Positions 63,101 through 64,000 of a DNA stretch of 64,000 nt are shown here, one piece after another. The position numbers and the translations under genes were made by a program. Each line of letters starts with the position of its first letter. Within the stretch, counting starts at the first letter, position 1. Below the pieces are notes generated by a model. It had not been told where the DNA came from and did not search any database. It worked only from the letters and a program-made list of their open reading frames with translations. Origin of the DNA: Temnopleurus reevesii (taxonomy: Eukaryota > Echinodermata > Echinoidea > Temnopleuroida > Temnopleuridae); assembly GCA_036244855.1 (NCBI GenBank), contig BQKZ01000545.1:12501-76500 (forward strand), given 5' to 3'.

Positions 63101-64000
63101 TGAAGTGAACAGAAGAACGAAGAAGCGGGGGACAGTGACCAAAGAGAGAAAGACTGATACAAAAAAAAAGAGGAATACACGTCGGGTAGATTTGAATGGT
63201 GCAGGAGGGAGAGAGATGAAAAAGAATGAAAAATAATGATGTGGAAGAGAAAGACAGATGGAGCAGGGAGAAGGAGGGAGGGGTGTGTGAGACAGATATT
63301 TATAAGAGAGAAAGAGTGAGATGGAAATGGGTCAGATCATAAAAATCTAAGAAGAGGGAAAATCATAGTCTAGATGAAATGACAAGATAACAGCAATGAC
63401 TGATAGAATAAAGAATCAATGTTTTCATATCTTCATTGGATAAACCTCAGATACAAACACAATTTCTTTTTCAGAACCTCTGCTTGTGGCCTTCTGCCAG
63501 GGAGAGAGAAGGAATGATGAGGGATGGCAGGGGAGAGATGCAGCAATTGATTAGAATCAGGTAATCAAGATATATCTGCTCTAGACAATTTATTTTGATT
63601 AGGGAGATAGAGGTCTGATGGATTCATGTAAATGTGTAGGAAGGGTTAAACATAACATTTTGTCTGCACATGGATACATAGAAGTCGATCATGCAGACAA
63701 ATACACAGATTGATTTTGATACTGAGCAGTCAATAAAAAGCCAAAAGTTGATCATCCATATGACTCTATAAAATTAACTTTGGGTTCTTGCAAAACAAAA
63801 ATCCTAATTCTATTTTGAATAGATCATTATCCACCAGGCATCATATTAAACACCATCTTTCTATCATTGGGGAAGGGGGAATAGCCGATTTTGCTGAATT
63901 CTTAAACAAAATTGCTCATGACTGAATACACTGAAACAGTATTTCATAAATAAAAAATATGTTACTCATGACCTAAAAACCTAAAAACAACATGAACACT
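60194..64000. other. MAST upstream intron, no exon recognised
   Basis: No match to the conserved MAST N-terminal blocks was found on the minus strand. Contains GA-rich low-complexity DNA (63053-63330). The MAST start exon is expected beyond the window. Confidence 0.5.

Overview
The window is eukaryotic genomic DNA, AT-rich, with spliced genes, GT-AG introns of about 0.3-8 kb, dense short DNA transposons, a CR1/L2-type LINE, tRNA-derived SINEs and draft-assembly gaps. The mix points to a marine deuterostome, most likely an echinoderm (sea urchin-like). That assignment is inference; nothing here fixes the species.

Two protein-coding genes lie head-to-tail on the minus strand. (1) Positions 19675 down to 907 hold a complete WDR36/Utp21 gene (U3 snoRNP, small-subunit processome). 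I resolved 22 coding exons whose phases all join, giving 2718 nt (905 codons plus stop). (2) Positions 60190 down to 29993 hold most of a MAST-family microtubule-associated Ser/Thr kinase. I resolved 19 exons: an N-terminal Ser-rich region, the MAST pre-kinase helical domain, an AGC kinase domain, a linker, a PDZ domain and a short Ser/Pro-rich tail. The first exon or exons lie beyond 64000. About 60 residues of the pre-kinase domain are missing, probably inside the 860-base N gap at 47504-48363. The roughly 10.3 kb between the genes (19676-29992) has no convincing gene. It holds a 2.3 kb element with long inverted arms, several MITE-like elements, low-complexity tracts, a gap and probably part of the MAST 3' UTR.

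Repeats in introns include a 5'-truncated LINE with an uninterrupted reverse transcriptase C-terminal ORF (WDR36 intron 10), SINEs (one ending next to a WDR36 splice acceptor), at least five families of small inverted-repeat DNA elements, a roughly 1 kb element with a 160-bp internal repeat rich in TGACCT-type half-sites, and a Crypton-like coding remnant.

The most unusual signal is a recurrent one: many exons of both genes have partial, decayed same-strand copies in the adjoining intron. The most extreme is the MAST exon for the kinase C-lobe and C-tail, with eight partial copies and a remnant upstream, most keeping the 3' splice acceptor. Weaker copies accompany WDR36 exons 3, 5, 7, 10 and 12 and MAST exons 3, 9 and 17. 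Short tandem duplications of purely intronic DNA also occur, so the locus seems generally prone to local segment duplication. Separately, two isolated single-N positions are flanked by exact 41-49 bp repeats, which is best read as unmerged contig ends.
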